Of a stretch of 64,000 nucleotides of DNA, positions 1-8,605 are shown one piece after another. This stretch comes from Micromonosporaceae bacterium KJ-029 (GTDB lineage: Bacteria > Actinomycetota > Actinomycetes > Mycobacteriales > Micromonosporaceae). The stretch lies in NCBI GenBank assembly GCA_005402585.1, contig BIFP01000021.1:1-64000 (forward strand), given 5' to 3'. The notes beneath the pieces are model-generated. The model saw nothing but the letters and a program-made list of their open reading frames with translations. It ran no database searches and was not told the origin of the DNA. Numbering within the stretch: the stretch's first letter is position 1; each line of letters opens with the position of its first letter. A program made the position numbers and the translations under genes.

Positions 1-95
1 ACGCCCGGTTACATTCCGAACCCGGAAGCTAAGCCCTCCAGCGCCGATGGTACTGCACCCGGGAGGGTGTGGGAGAGTAGGACACCGCCGGACAT
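1..95 (+). rRNA. rrf: 5S ribosomal RNA, 3' part
   Basis: The sequence carries the conserved 5S core (CCGAACCCGGAAGCTAAG near 17) and the typical 3' half ending GGGAGAGTAGGACACCGCCG. The 5' ~20 bases lie outside the window. It is followed directly by a strong terminator, so it is the last gene of an rRNA operon entering from the left. The exact 3' end is accurate to a few bases. Confidence 0.95.
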
Positions 96-102
96 CTTCT
101 TT

Positions 103-142
103 GAGGGCCACCCCGTATCCGGGGTGGCCCTCAACATTTTTC
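103..142 (+). terminator. rRNA operon terminator
   Basis: A perfect 13-bp GC-rich stem (GAGGGCCACCCCG, loop TATC, complementary arm 120-132) is followed by AACATTTTT. This is a textbook intrinsic terminator just after 5S rRNA. Confidence 0.93.
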
Positions 143-217
143 CACCAATTCGTCACGGCTGGCGTGGCGCGGGGAAACGGCACGCGGTTCTGAGACGCCG
201 GCGCTAGCCTGACGCGG

Positions 218-372
218 GTGACGGCACGCACGGCCGAGGCGGACAGTTCCACCGCGTTGTGGCGAGATCGCTCCTTCGCCATGTTCTGGTCGGCGCAGAC
301 CCTCTCGGTGCTGGGCGACGGGTTCGCGTCGGTGGCCGTACCGCTGCTGGTGCTCCAGGTGACCGGGTCGCA
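218..372 (+). pseudogene. truncated MFS transporter remnant (N-terminus only)
   Basis: A GTG-initiated frame encodes a recognisable MFS N-terminus: a charged start, then RDRSFAMFWSAQTLSVLGDG and a first membrane helix ending in VPLLVLQVTGS. Homology stops near 372, where the frame runs into arginine-rich sequence and then a stop at 523. About 50 residues of a usual ~400-residue transporter remain, so this is a deletion remnant. There is no convincing ribosome site. The downstream 373-631 sequence holds a palindrome but no supported gene. Confidence 0.6.
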
Positions 373-421
373 GCGACGGTGCTGCGGGCGCCAGGGCAGG
401 TCTTACACTCGTCCGCACAAA

Positions 422-437
422 GCAACTCCGGAGTTGC
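422..437. promoter_or_regulatory. 16-bp perfect palindrome, possible operator
   Basis: GCAACTCCGGAGTTGC is a perfect inverted repeat of the size typical for dimeric TetR/MarR-type regulator sites. It sits in a gene-free stretch beside the MFS remnant, where a regulator and its exporter may once have stood. The function is inferred; no gene now starts beside it. Confidence 0.4.
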
Positions 438-575
438 CTGGCAGTCCCACAGCCTGTCGCGTCTCGCGCCCAGGCTCCGCAACTCACGGCCGGCCCCGCA
501 TCGCACGCCTAGCGCGGCGGTGACCGCCGGCCGGTGCCAGGTGATGGGGACGGCTGGTGGGCGTACCACATGGAA

Positions 576-606
576 CGGCCCCGCCGGCGGGGAGCTGGCG
601 GGGCCG
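576..606. terminator. GC hairpin downstream of the VanW gene
   Basis: A 10-bp perfect stem (CGGCCCCGCC/GGCGGGGCCG, 11-nt loop) lies 26 bases past the stop of the leftward VanW-family gene. There is no T-run, so it is a probable rather than certain terminator. Confidence 0.55.
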
Positions 607-631
607 CGACGAGCCTTTTGTGGGACGGCGA

Positions 632-2443
632 TCAGGAAGGCTCCCGCCCGCAGATGAAGCGAGGCTCCGCGTCGTAGGTCCAGGTGAACTTCTCCCGTTT
701 GACGACCTTGCCGTCCTTCTTGATGACGCGGAAGGCGTCCTGGGTGAAGCCCTGACTGCCGTTGGCGGGGATGCAGCTGGGCCCCGGTTCGAGGTAGACC
801 GTCCTGGGTGAGGTGATGTTCCGCCGGGGGCCGTACTCGGTCTTGACGCTGTCCCAGATCTTCGTGCTCCACATCGACACGGTGATCGAGTTGGCGGTGT
901 ACGAGGTGTCGATCAGGACGCCGTACTCGGTGTTGTTGCGGAACTTGAAGTCGAGGTTGGGCCAGAAGATGGTCGACTCGATGACCGCCGGGTAGCGGCT
1001 GAAGTAGTACGAGTGCGGCTTGTGCTCGACGTCCTGGAGCCCGGCGTAGTACGACGCGTTGAACAGGGTGGTGGTGAACTGCGAGGTGCCGCCGCCGACC
1101 CCCGGCACGAGCTTGCCGTCGAGGATGACCGGGGCGTCGCGGTAGCCCTGCGCGTAACCGCGCTCGCCGGTGTGCCCGTTCAGCGAGAACGTCTCGCCGG
1201 GCAGCACCACGGTGCCTTTCACGTCGTTGGCGATCGTCACGATGTTCTGGCTGCGCGGCGAGGAGAGACCGCCGGTGAAGTTGGTGGTGAAGGAGGAGAC
1301 CTTCTCCTTGATACCCAGGCCGGCGAGCTTCTCCGCGGTGAGCTTCGGCTGGACCGGCTTGAGGTCGGCGGAGACCGTACGGTCCTCGCTGCGCGGTAGC
1401 ACGGCGAGCAGGTCACGGCCGAGCGTGCTGGTGTCCACCTGCTGCCCCGGGCGCCCGTCGACCACCTTCGGCTTGCCCCCGGAGATGCTCATCTTTGCAT
1501 CCTTCGGCGCGACCTCGACGGCGTCGAGCTTGTTCCCGAGGGCGGCCCGCAGCTGCTTGACGTCGACGCTGGGCGTGAGCTTGCCAGTCTTGTCGGCCTT
1601 GAAGCGGAGCCCCTTGGCGATCACCTGTGGCGAGATGTTCACCGACCCCCGCTCGGTGGTCAGCTTCACCGGTGCCGCCACCGCCGGCTTGGCCAGCTCG
1701 GCGACCATCCGGTCCAACTCCTCGGCGGAGGTGGCCGGGTGGTTCTCCACCAACGGTACGGTCACCGGCTGCCCGCTGAGCCAGCCCTCCTTGACCACCT
1801 GCGCGGAGTGCTCCGCGTCCACGGCGAGGCTCGGCTTCGGGTAGCGCACCTTCGGCGTGGTGCCGGAGAAGGTGATGGCCGGCATCGTCATCTTCCGGCC
1901 CTGGTTGCCGACCAGCTTCTTCAGCTCGGCCTCCAGCTTCGGCACGTCGACCGACACCACCGGCTGGATCTCTCGTGAGCCGACCAGCCGGTCCACAGCG
2001 TGCGCGTCGGCGGCGGCTGCGGCGGCCACGGTGGCGTCCACGTCGACGGTGAGCCCGACCTCGGCCGGGTTGATCTCGGCCGTCCGCTCGCCCACGCGTA
2101 CCTGGATCGGGGCGGTGAGTTCGGCCGCGCGCCGGTCGAGCTGCGCCCGCAACTCCCGCGCCGCGTCCGTCCGACTGCGCCCGCCGAGTTCGGTGCCCAG
2201 CACGGTGGTGCCGCGCGGCACGTCACCGGCGTACGCCCAGACGGCCACTGCGCCGACGGAAGCGAGCACGGTGGTGGCCACCCCGCCAGCGATGAGCAGC
2301 CGGAACCGGCGTGGGCGGGACGCGACGGCCTGCTCGCCGGCGCCCACGGAGGGCTCTGGCCGATCGGTCGGCCAGTTGACCGCGGTTACTTCCACGGTGG
2401 GCCGATCGTCGGCGGGAGGAGTCTTCTCGCCGTACAACGTCAC
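632..2443 (-). CDS. VanW family / peptidoglycan-binding domain membrane protein
   Basis: Predicted 603-residue single-pass membrane protein. A Pro/Thr-rich cytoplasmic N-terminus (~48 residues) is followed by one helix at about 49-71, then a long extracellular part. The extracellular part has repeated PG_binding_4-like segments and a C-terminal VanW domain (about 380-550) with the characteristic LPGETFSLNGHTGERGYAQG and GGGTSQFTTTLFNASYYAG stretches. VanW/YoaR proteins occur in Gram-positive envelopes; their biochemical role is not firmly established. The GTG at 2443 is chosen because AGAGG lies 6 bases upstream; a longer start exists at 2509. It runs leftward alone at the edge of the envelope locus, next to the FN3 surface protein. 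Confidence 0.88.
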   Translation of the reverse strand: MTLYGEKTPPADDRPTVEVTAVNWPTDRPEPSVGAGEQAVASRPRRFRLLIAGGVATTVLASVGAVAVWAYAGDVPRGTTVLGTELGGRSRTDAARELRAQLDRRAAELTAPIQVRVGERTAEINPAEVGLTVDVDATVAAAAAADAHAVDRLVGSREIQPVVSVDVPKLEAELKKLVGNQGRKMTMPAITFSGTTPKVRYPKPSLAVDAEHSAQVVKEGWLSGQPVTVPLVENHPATSAEELDRMVAELAKPAVAAPVKLTTERGSVNISPQVIAKGLRFKADKTGKLTPSVDVKQLRAALGNKLDAVEVAPKDAKMSISGGKPKVVDGRPGQQVDTSTLGRDLLAVLPRSEDRTVSADLKPVQPKLTAEKLAGLGIKEKVSSFTTNFTGGLSSPRSQNIVTIANDVKGTVVLPGETFSLNGHTGERGYAQGYRDAPVILDGKLVPGVGGGTSQFTTTLFNASYYAGLQDVEHKPHSYYFSRYPAVIESTIFWPNLDFKFRNNTEYGVLIDTSYTANSITVSMWSTKIWDSVKTEYGPRRNITSPRTVYLEPGPSCIPANGSQGFTQDAFRVIKKDGKVVKREKFTWTYDAEPRFICGREPS

Positions 2444-2649
2444 AGCAACCTCTTTGGGGAACGCCGCAGGGGGGTGGGCCCCTGCCCGGAAGACACCTAC
2501 GGTAACCAACGGCGGGGCTCCGCCGGGAGTCTACGTCCCGCTGGCCCGGGCGCCCGCCGTGCAGGTGTCGTGGTGCGTCCGCCCAGTGACTTTCAGTGAC
2601 ATAAGCGCGTCGGTGGTGTTAGGCACCCACGGCATGTCGAGGAGGTCCC

Positions 2650-5178
2650 TCACCGCACGGTCACAGCCGCGACCTCACTCGGCTCGCCCTCGTCCTGACC
2701 GTCGGTGACGACAACCCGGAACTCGTACCGGTGATCCCGGACGAGCAGGATGACGTCCGAACGGGTTTCGGAAACCGGGTACCGGTCGGCCCGCCACGGC
2801 TCCCCGGTGGTCGCGTCGCGTAGGTATACCCGGTAGGCGAAGTCGGGGCCGGCCGACCGCCAGCTCAGCCGCACCTCACCGGAGCCGCTTGCCGTCGCGA
2901 CGAGCCCGGCAGGCGTGGGCAGCCGGGGCGTGGCCCGGACTGGTTTGCTCAACGGGCCGGGACCGGCCTGGTTGACTGCGGCCACCGCGAACTCGTACTG
3001 GTGCCCGTTGCGCAAGAGCGTGATGGTGGCGCGGTTTCCCTGCACCGGCACCTTCTCCTCGGTGAACTCCCGCTCCCCGGTGGTGAGGTCGCGCCGGTAT
3101 ACCCGGTGCCATCCGCCGGGCACCGAGGACCGCCAGGTCAGCTCGACGCTGCCCGCCTTGGGCTCGGCCCGCAGGTTCTGCGGGGCGGCGTCCGGCGGAG
3201 CGAACTGGGCGCGTACCCGAACCGGGTCGGAGAATCCGCCCTCACCGCCGCTGTTGACCGCGCGGACGGCGAACTCGTACTCGTGATCATGCTCGAGGTG
3301 CCGGGCGAGGTGTGCCGGTCCGGCCTCCACCGCCGGTAGGCCGAGCCGGGGCTGGCCCCGGGTCACGTCCCGCCGGTAGATCCGATAGCTGACGCCCGGT
3401 CCGAGCGTCTTCCAGGTCACTCGTACGTTGCCGTCGGCCAGCGGTACGGCGGTGAGCCCGCTCGGCGGGGCTGGCGGGGTGACGAAGGCGGTAGCCCGGG
3501 CCGGCGCGGAGTGCGGACTGTCTCCGCCGCCGCCCACCGCGATCACCGTGAACTCGTACGTCCGGGCGTGCCATAGCGAGTCGATGGTGGCGGTGGTTCC
3601 GGTGTACGTGCCGACGAGGGCCCGGCCACGCTCACCCGAGCTGACCTCACGCCGGTAGACCTGGTACACCTGGACGAACGGCACCGCTTCCCAGCGCAGC
3701 GTGACATCCCCGGCGATTCCGGCAACGGCCAGCACGCCATTCGGGGCCGGTGGCGGTGGCACGGTGGCGGTCATCCGAGCCACCGGCGACGGCGGGCTCT
3801 CCCCGCGTCCGACGGTGGTCACCTGGAACTCGTACTGATGACCATTGACCAGGAAGTCGGCGGACCAGCGCGTCTCGGCGGTCGGTTCACCGAGCCGGAC
3901 GAAGTGGGTCTGACCGGTGGTGACGTCACGCCGATGCACCTGGTAGCGCAGCTTGTCGTCCCCGGCGGCACGCCATGTCAGGTCCGCGTTACCGGCACCC
4001 TGGGCCACCGCGCTCAGCGCCGACGGCGACGGCGGCACATCCCGTTGGTCCGACTGGCGGCGGGGCCAGTCGATCTCGATGAACCTCGGCCGGTAGACGC
4101 TGGCGTCGGCGTACGTCACCGCGTCGTCGAGGTTGTTCACGTTGTACGAGATCAGAAGTTTGCCGGGCCGGGCCAACTCGGGATGCACGTCCGCGTCGTA
4201 GACGATGTGCCCGGCCGCGTTCTCCGGAGCCCGATGCAGGTAATCCGGTCCCTCGAAAGGCCCGGTCGGGACGGCGGCCGAGTACGCCACCAGTTCGGCG
4301 CTCAGGGCCAGGTTGTTCTCGTGGGTGACGAGCACGTACCGCCCGCCGATTCGCTGCACTCCGTACGCGGTGCCGACGCCGCTGAGCACCCGGGCCGAGG
4401 CGGCGACGTCCGGCACCCAGGTGGTGCCCGTCCAGAACTCCCACCGGCCGCCGATGTCGTCCCCGGCGACCCGGGCGACGTGCGCGAACTTCGCCTCGCC
4501 GACCGCCTCGGTGCCGTACACGTAGGTGTGTCCGCCGTCGCGGAGCAGCGTGGAGCCCCAGGAGATTCGGTCGCCGAGGGGCAGCGGCCGCAGCCCGGTG
4601 GGCGCCAACGAAGGCAGCGCGAAGGTGGCCAGCTCGGTGCCCAGCAGGATGTGGTCCAGCGGCCCGGCGCCGGTGCGACGGTAGCGGTTCACCAGCACCT
4701 GGAGGGTTTCTTCGACGACCTGGGCGTCGCCGACCCAGTAGAACTGGTCGGCGGCCGGCGGCGGCACCAGGGCGGCCGGGTTCTCGCTGGTTCCGCCGTG
4801 CACAGTTTCGCGCAGCTCGTCGCCCTGCTGTACCACCGCCGAGTTGTTGATGAAGGGGGCGGTATGCGGGCGCGAACCATCCGGGTTGACAGGGCCGAGA
4901 AACGTGTCGGAGAAGAGCCAGAGCATCCGGCCGTCGGGAAGTCGCACCGAGGCCGTCCGGTCGGCACCGCTCCACCAGCCCGAGGTGTCGCCGTACTGGT
5001 CGAAGAGGGTGGTCAGCTTGGCGGCCGAGAAACCGCCTTGCGGCTCCGGGGATCGGCGTACGGCTGCGGCCAGGGCCAGCACCAGTACCGTCACCAGGCA
5101 GATCGCGCAGAGCAGTAGCAGCCAACGGGCTGGCCGGCGTACGCCGAACCGCCCCCGGCCCGAGTCGGCCACCAGCAC
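2650..5178 (-). CDS. membrane-anchored DUF5005/DUF4185-like beta-propeller protein with five FN3 domains
   Basis: About 842 residues. A single N-terminal anchor helix (RWLLLLCAICLVTVLVLALA) is followed by a ~330-residue domain with repeated W/F-S-D-T-F and GDAQVV motifs. This resembles the DUF5005/DUF4185 five-bladed propeller group related to glycan-active folds. From about residue 380 to the end there are five ~92-residue fibronectin type III domains, each opening with a PP(A/S)P linker and holding a Y-x-V-Y/H-R-R-(D/E)-V-T-T-G strand. Likely a cell-surface carbohydrate-binding or -cleaving protein; the substrate is unknown. The start is ambiguous: GTG 5178 has a G-rich upstream tract, while GTG 5289 would add 37 residues and put the start inside an inverted repeat. 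It lies just downstream of the flippase gene and is probably cotranscribed with it. Confidence 0.82.
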   Translation of the reverse strand: MLVADSGRGRFGVRRPARWLLLLCAICLVTVLVLALAAAVRRSPEPQGGFSAAKLTTLFDQYGDTSGWWSGADRTASVRLPDGRMLWLFSDTFLGPVNPDGSRPHTAPFINNSAVVQQGDELRETVHGGTSENPAALVPPPAADQFYWVGDAQVVEETLQVLVNRYRRTGAGPLDHILLGTELATFALPSLAPTGLRPLPLGDRISWGSTLLRDGGHTYVYGTEAVGEAKFAHVARVAGDDIGGRWEFWTGTTWVPDVAASARVLSGVGTAYGVQRIGGRYVLVTHENNLALSAELVAYSAAVPTGPFEGPDYLHRAPENAAGHIVYDADVHPELARPGKLLISYNVNNLDDAVTYADASVYRPRFIEIDWPRRQSDQRDVPPSPSALSAVAQGAGNADLTWRAAGDDKLRYQVHRRDVTTGQTHFVRLGEPTAETRWSADFLVNGHQYEFQVTTVGRGESPPSPVARMTATVPPPPAPNGVLAVAGIAGDVTLRWEAVPFVQVYQVYRREVSSGERGRALVGTYTGTTATIDSLWHARTYEFTVIAVGGGGDSPHSAPARATAFVTPPAPPSGLTAVPLADGNVRVTWKTLGPGVSYRIYRRDVTRGQPRLGLPAVEAGPAHLARHLEHDHEYEFAVRAVNSGGEGGFSDPVRVRAQFAPPDAAPQNLRAEPKAGSVELTWRSSVPGGWHRVYRRDLTTGEREFTEEKVPVQGNRATITLLRNGHQYEFAVAAVNQAGPGPLSKPVRATPRLPTPAGLVATASGSGEVRLSWRSAGPDFAYRVYLRDATTGEPWRADRYPVSETRSDVILLVRDHRYEFRVVVTDGQDEGEPSEVAAVTVR

Positions 5179-5195
5179 CAGAAACCCCCGTCTAC

Positions 5196-5288
5196 TGAAC
5201 CTTTTTCCAGCCTCCCCCCTGCGGTCCGTCGTGCCCTTGGGTGAGAGCCGGGGTGCGGGCGCCACGTGGTTCAGGTGGAAAAGGTTCA
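5196..5288. repeat. inverted repeat in the 5' region of the FN3 protein gene
   Basis: Arms TGAACCTTTTTCCA (5196-5209) and TGGAAAAGGTTCA (5276-5288) are complementary apart from one extra T and enclose 66 bases. On the leftward transcript this would fold into a hairpin between the flippase stop codon and the FN3 gene start. A small mobile-element remnant is an alternative. Confidence 0.5.
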
Positions 5289-5292
5289 CTGG

Positions 5293-6609
5293 TTACTCGG
5301 TCTGCAGCTTGGCACGGGCTCCAGTTGGGGCGGTAGCGGCCGTACGGGTGTTTTCGATCCCGGTGTCCACTCTGCGTCGGACCGTCAGGGCTCCGGTCAC
5401 CAGCGCGGTGATCGCGGCTGTTACCAGCGCGGCGCTCGCGATACCGGCGACGGTGTGCGGCACAGCGAACACGACCGCGGTGACGAACGCCAGCGCCGAA
5501 ATCCACAGTGGTGCGGACGGCCACCGGGCCGAGGCCGCCACCCGAGCGTTGACCAGGACGAAGACCAGTGCGTACAGGGCGCCGGTGGCCGCGAACAGCG
5601 GCGCGTACCGGCCGGCGGCGGCGTAGTAGGGGCCGCCCGCCAGCCGGAAGGCGAGGCCACCGGCGAGCGCCGACCCGAGCACCAACACCGCGCCGGCGGC
5701 GCCGACCAGGCCCAACGCGGCGAGAAGGGTCCGCCGGTCACCCCGAGCCAACCGGGGCAGGGCGATCACGGTCACGACCTGCGGTGCCCAGAGCGCTCCC
5801 TTGGTCAGCACGGTGCCGACCGCATACGTGCCCGAGGCGTCCGGCGGCAGGAACCGCCGGGCCAGCAGAAGGTCAGCGTAGGAGACGACGAGCATCGCCA
5901 GGGTGGCGCCGCCGGCGGTGAGCACCGCGCGAGTGGCCAGCCTCGGGGCAACCGGGTCGATGCCGGCACCCCGGTTGAGCCGGACCAGCAGCGCGAGCAC
6001 CAGCGCGGAGGTGACTGCGCCGGCCAGCAGCGAACCGGTGAGGCCGCCGCCGAGCGCGAGCCCGCCGACCATCCCGCCGTACCGGCCGACGGCGAGCATC
6101 GCCATCCCGGCGGCCAGGCGCAGGAAGCGCTGGTCCCCCTGCATCTCGCCGAGCCACCGGCCGGCGGCGACCACTGCCACGGTGAGCAGGCCGAGCAGCA
6201 GCACGGCGATCGCGGGTAGCCGGAGCTGGATGGCGGCAACCGGAAGCACAACGGCCAACAACGCCGTGGTGACCAGCACGGTCAGCACCGCCGGCCGGGT
6301 GGTGGCGGCCCGCGCGTGCCTGGCCCGGTGCACGGCGACCGCGATCTGCAGGCCGGTGCTGGCCACCCCACCGATCGCGCCGAGGGCCAGCAGCGTGGCG
6401 AGCGCGCTCAGCTCCGCCGGGGGCAGGTGTCGCGCTCCGAGGACCGGCACCACGTATGCCAGTCCGTTGACGAACAGGCCGGCCACCGTGACGGCGAACC
6501 CGGCCGCGCCGATGCCGGCCGCCCAGCCGCGTCTGTCCCAGTCCCTGCCCATGACCGCCCCGTTGTCGCCGGCTCCGCCGGTGACCGGCGGCGCGTACAG
6601 TGTCGCCAC
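5293..6609 (-). CDS. polysaccharide flippase-like membrane protein (MOP/Wzx superfamily)
   Basis: 438-residue polytopic protein with about 12 hydrophobic helices and short charged loops. The layout (paired helices, VSYADLLLARRFLPPDASGTYAVG in the middle) matches the Wzx/MATE-like MOP flippase superfamily, which moves lipid-linked glycans across the membrane. GTG 6609 is chosen because GAGGG stands 7 bases upstream; ATG further in would cut into the N-terminal tail. It is divergent from the GT-C-like gene at 6716 and 4 bases from the longest start of the FN3 gene, so it probably works in the same envelope-glycan pathway. The family assignment is from hydropathy and motif feel, not a search. 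Confidence 0.72.
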   Translation of the reverse strand: MATLYAPPVTGGAGDNGAVMGRDWDRRGWAAGIGAAGFAVTVAGLFVNGLAYVVPVLGARHLPPAELSALATLLALGAIGGVASTGLQIAVAVHRARHARAATTRPAVLTVLVTTALLAVVLPVAAIQLRLPAIAVLLLGLLTVAVVAAGRWLGEMQGDQRFLRLAAGMAMLAVGRYGGMVGGLALGGGLTGSLLAGAVTSALVLALLVRLNRGAGIDPVAPRLATRAVLTAGGATLAMLVVSYADLLLARRFLPPDASGTYAVGTVLTKGALWAPQVVTVIALPRLARGDRRTLLAALGLVGAAGAVLVLGSALAGGLAFRLAGGPYYAAAGRYAPLFAATGALYALVFVLVNARVAASARWPSAPLWISALAFVTAVVFAVPHTVAGIASAALVTAAITALVTGALTVRRRVDTGIENTRTAATAPTGARAKLQTE

Positions 6610-6715
6610 GTCGACGCCCTCGTCGGGTCGCCTGAGGTCAGGCCGGCGCCTCATCGGGTCAGCGTGTCGAGTCAGGCGGGCGCCTGGCCGGGTCAGCATA
6701 TTGAGGAGGTCAATC

Positions 6716-8275
6716 CTGCGGGAAAGGTTGCTGCTCGCCGGGGTCGGGCTGGCCGTCACCGGACTCGTCCTCGCTCCGCTCGCCGCGCCCGGCTACGTGC
6801 TCAGCTACGACATGGTCTTCGTGCCCCGGCAGCCGTGGCGCGCCGAACTCGTGCTGCCCACCGGTTCGCTGCCGCGCGCGGTACCGCTGGACGCGCTGGT
6901 CTCGCTGACCAACCTGGTGCTGCCGGGCTGGTTGCTGCAACGGCTGGTGCTCGCCGCCGCGCTGCTGCTCGCCGCGATCGGGGCTGGCCGGTTGGTGCCG
7001 GCGCGGCATCCGGCCACCCGCCTGGTCGCAGCGGTCGGGTACGCGTGGACGCCGTACCTGGCCGAGCGGCTGTTGATCGGGCACTGGGGACTGCTGCTGG
7101 CGTACGGGGCGCTGCCGTGGCTGGTCAGCGCGGCTCTCCGGGTACGCGAGGGGCGTTCGGGCGGTCTGCCCCGGTTGGCGCTCGCGGCCGCGCCCGCGGT
7201 CGTCATCCCGACCGGCGGGCTGATCGCGGTGGTGGTCACCGTGATGCTGGTCGTCCGGCGGGGCGGTGCCCGGGTCGGCGCGGCGGCGGTGGGCCTGGTG
7301 CTGGCGTTGAACCTGCCCTGGCTGGTCGCGGCGGCACTGACCGCTCCCGACGGGCGTACCGACCCGGACGGCGTGGCCGCCTTCGCCGCCCGGGCGGAGA
7401 ACTGGAGCGGGGTATTCGGAGCGCTGGCCGGCACCGGTGGCATCTGGAACGCGCAGACCACCCCGGTGAGCCGGACCTCCCCGCTGGCCCCGCTGGCGAC
7501 CCTGGTGCTTCTGGTGCTGGCAGTGCTCGGGTTCCAGGCATTGCGGCGGCGTTGGCCGACCGGTATCGCCGACCGGCTCGCGCTGCTGGCGGCCGGTGCC
7601 TTCCTCACCGCCGCCCTCGGCGTGTTGCCGGGCACGTCCACCATGCTCGAATGGCTGGTCGCGGCGGTGCCGGGAGCCGGGCTGCTCAGGGACGGGCAGA
7701 AGTTCCTCATGCCGTACGCGCTGTGCCTGGTGCTCGGTGCGGCGCTCGGTGCGGAACGGCTGGCCGGCGCTCTCGCCGGCCGAGCGGGCCGGGCCGCCGC
7801 GGGTGCGGTACTGGCCGGGGCGGCGCTCCTGCCGGTGGTGGTCCTGCCCGACCTGGCGCTCGGCGCGGCGGGGCGGTTGCGTCCGGTGAACTACCCGGCG
7901 GACTGGGCTGCGGTCGCCGCCCGGCTCGACGGAAAACCGGGCGAGGTGCTCTCACTGCCGTTCGGCGCCTATCGGGCCTATCCGTGGAACGGCGGCCGGA
8001 CGGCGCTCGACCCGCTGCCGCGCTACGTCAACGCGGATGTGCTCGTCGACGACACCCTGTGGGTGGGCCGTACCGAGGTCAGCGGTGAGAACGCGCGGGC
8101 CGCCGAGGTCCGTCGGCTGCTGGCCGGTGGGGCGCCGGCCAGCGCGACCGGGGTGCGCTGGGTGGTGGTGCAACGCCTGGTCGGCGATTACCGGGTGGAT
8201 CCTGCCGTGCTGGCCGGGCTTCGCCAGGTCTACGCCGGCCCCGACCTGTCGCTCTACGAGAACCCGGGGATGTGA
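6716..8275 (+). CDS. polytopic membrane protein, GT-C-like, of the AftD neighbourhood
   Basis: About 520 residues with some 10 to 12 transmembrane helices and a C-terminal soluble part. An early loop reads YVLSYDMVFVPRQPW, with an Asp after the first helix as in GT-C glycosyltransferases; no specific family is certain. A perfect GAGGAGG (6702-6708) stands 7 bases before a CTG (6716). No ATG or GTG is in frame nearby; TTG at 6701 or 6728 are the alternatives. It is divergent from the flippase gene, and the neighbours (flippase, GT4, AftD) suggest a step in lipid-linked glycan assembly or export. The mycobacterial Rv0226c is the likely counterpart by context (recalled, unchecked). Confidence 0.75.
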   Translation: MRERLLLAGVGLAVTGLVLAPLAAPGYVLSYDMVFVPRQPWRAELVLPTGSLPRAVPLDALVSLTNLVLPGWLLQRLVLAAALLLAAIGAGRLVPARHPATRLVAAVGYAWTPYLAERLLIGHWGLLLAYGALPWLVSAALRVREGRSGGLPRLALAAAPAVVIPTGGLIAVVVTVMLVVRRGGARVGAAAVGLVLALNLPWLVAAALTAPDGRTDPDGVAAFAARAENWSGVFGALAGTGGIWNAQTTPVSRTSPLAPLATLVLLVLAVLGFQALRRRWPTGIADRLALLAAGAFLTAALGVLPGTSTMLEWLVAAVPGAGLLRDGQKFLMPYALCLVLGAALGAERLAGALAGRAGRAAAGAVLAGAALLPVVVLPDLALGAAGRLRPVNYPADWAAVAARLDGKPGEVLSLPFGAYRAYPWNGGRTALDPLPRYVNADVLVDDTLWVGRTEVSGENARAAEVRRLLAGGAPASATGVRWVVVQRLVGDYRVDPAVLAGLRQVYAGPDLSLYENPGM

Positions 8276-8401
8276 ACGCAGGGGGCCGACTGCCGGGGTG
8301 CGGTCAAAGGGTTGGTATCGACGATCCTCGCGGCCCTCCCCTGCCGCGCTACTTGGTGGTAACGTCCGGCGCACGCAGCTCACGAGGAGGAAAACCACCC
8401 C

Positions 8402-8605
8402 ATGCGCACTGTGCTTTCGTTGGTACTCATCGGAGTGGCTGCGGTCGCTCTCGGTGTGTTCGGCACGGTGGCGTTGGCCACCACCCTGAGTGGTACGTCG
8501 GCGAGCGAGGCGGCAACGGCCGAGGATGCCCGGATCAGCAGTTCGGGAGGCAACAGCAACAGCAGCGATGGCGGCAGCCAGCCGCTGGTCTATGGCAACA
8601 GGTAG
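8402..8605 (+). CDS. DUF2613-like small membrane/secreted protein
   Basis: 67 residues: one N-terminal hydrophobic helix (VLSLVLIGVAAVALGVFGTVALA), then a Ser/Gly/Asn-rich tail. GGAGG precedes the ATG. Small DUF2613 proteins sit beside aftD in mycobacteria (Rv0236A), which matches this position between the GT-C-like gene and AftD. Its 3' end overlaps the convergent glycosyltransferase gene by 16 bases. No biochemical role is known. Confidence 0.75.
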   Translation: MRTVLSLVLIGVAAVALGVFGTVALATTLSGTSASEAATAEDARISSSGGNSNSSDGGSQPLVYGNR

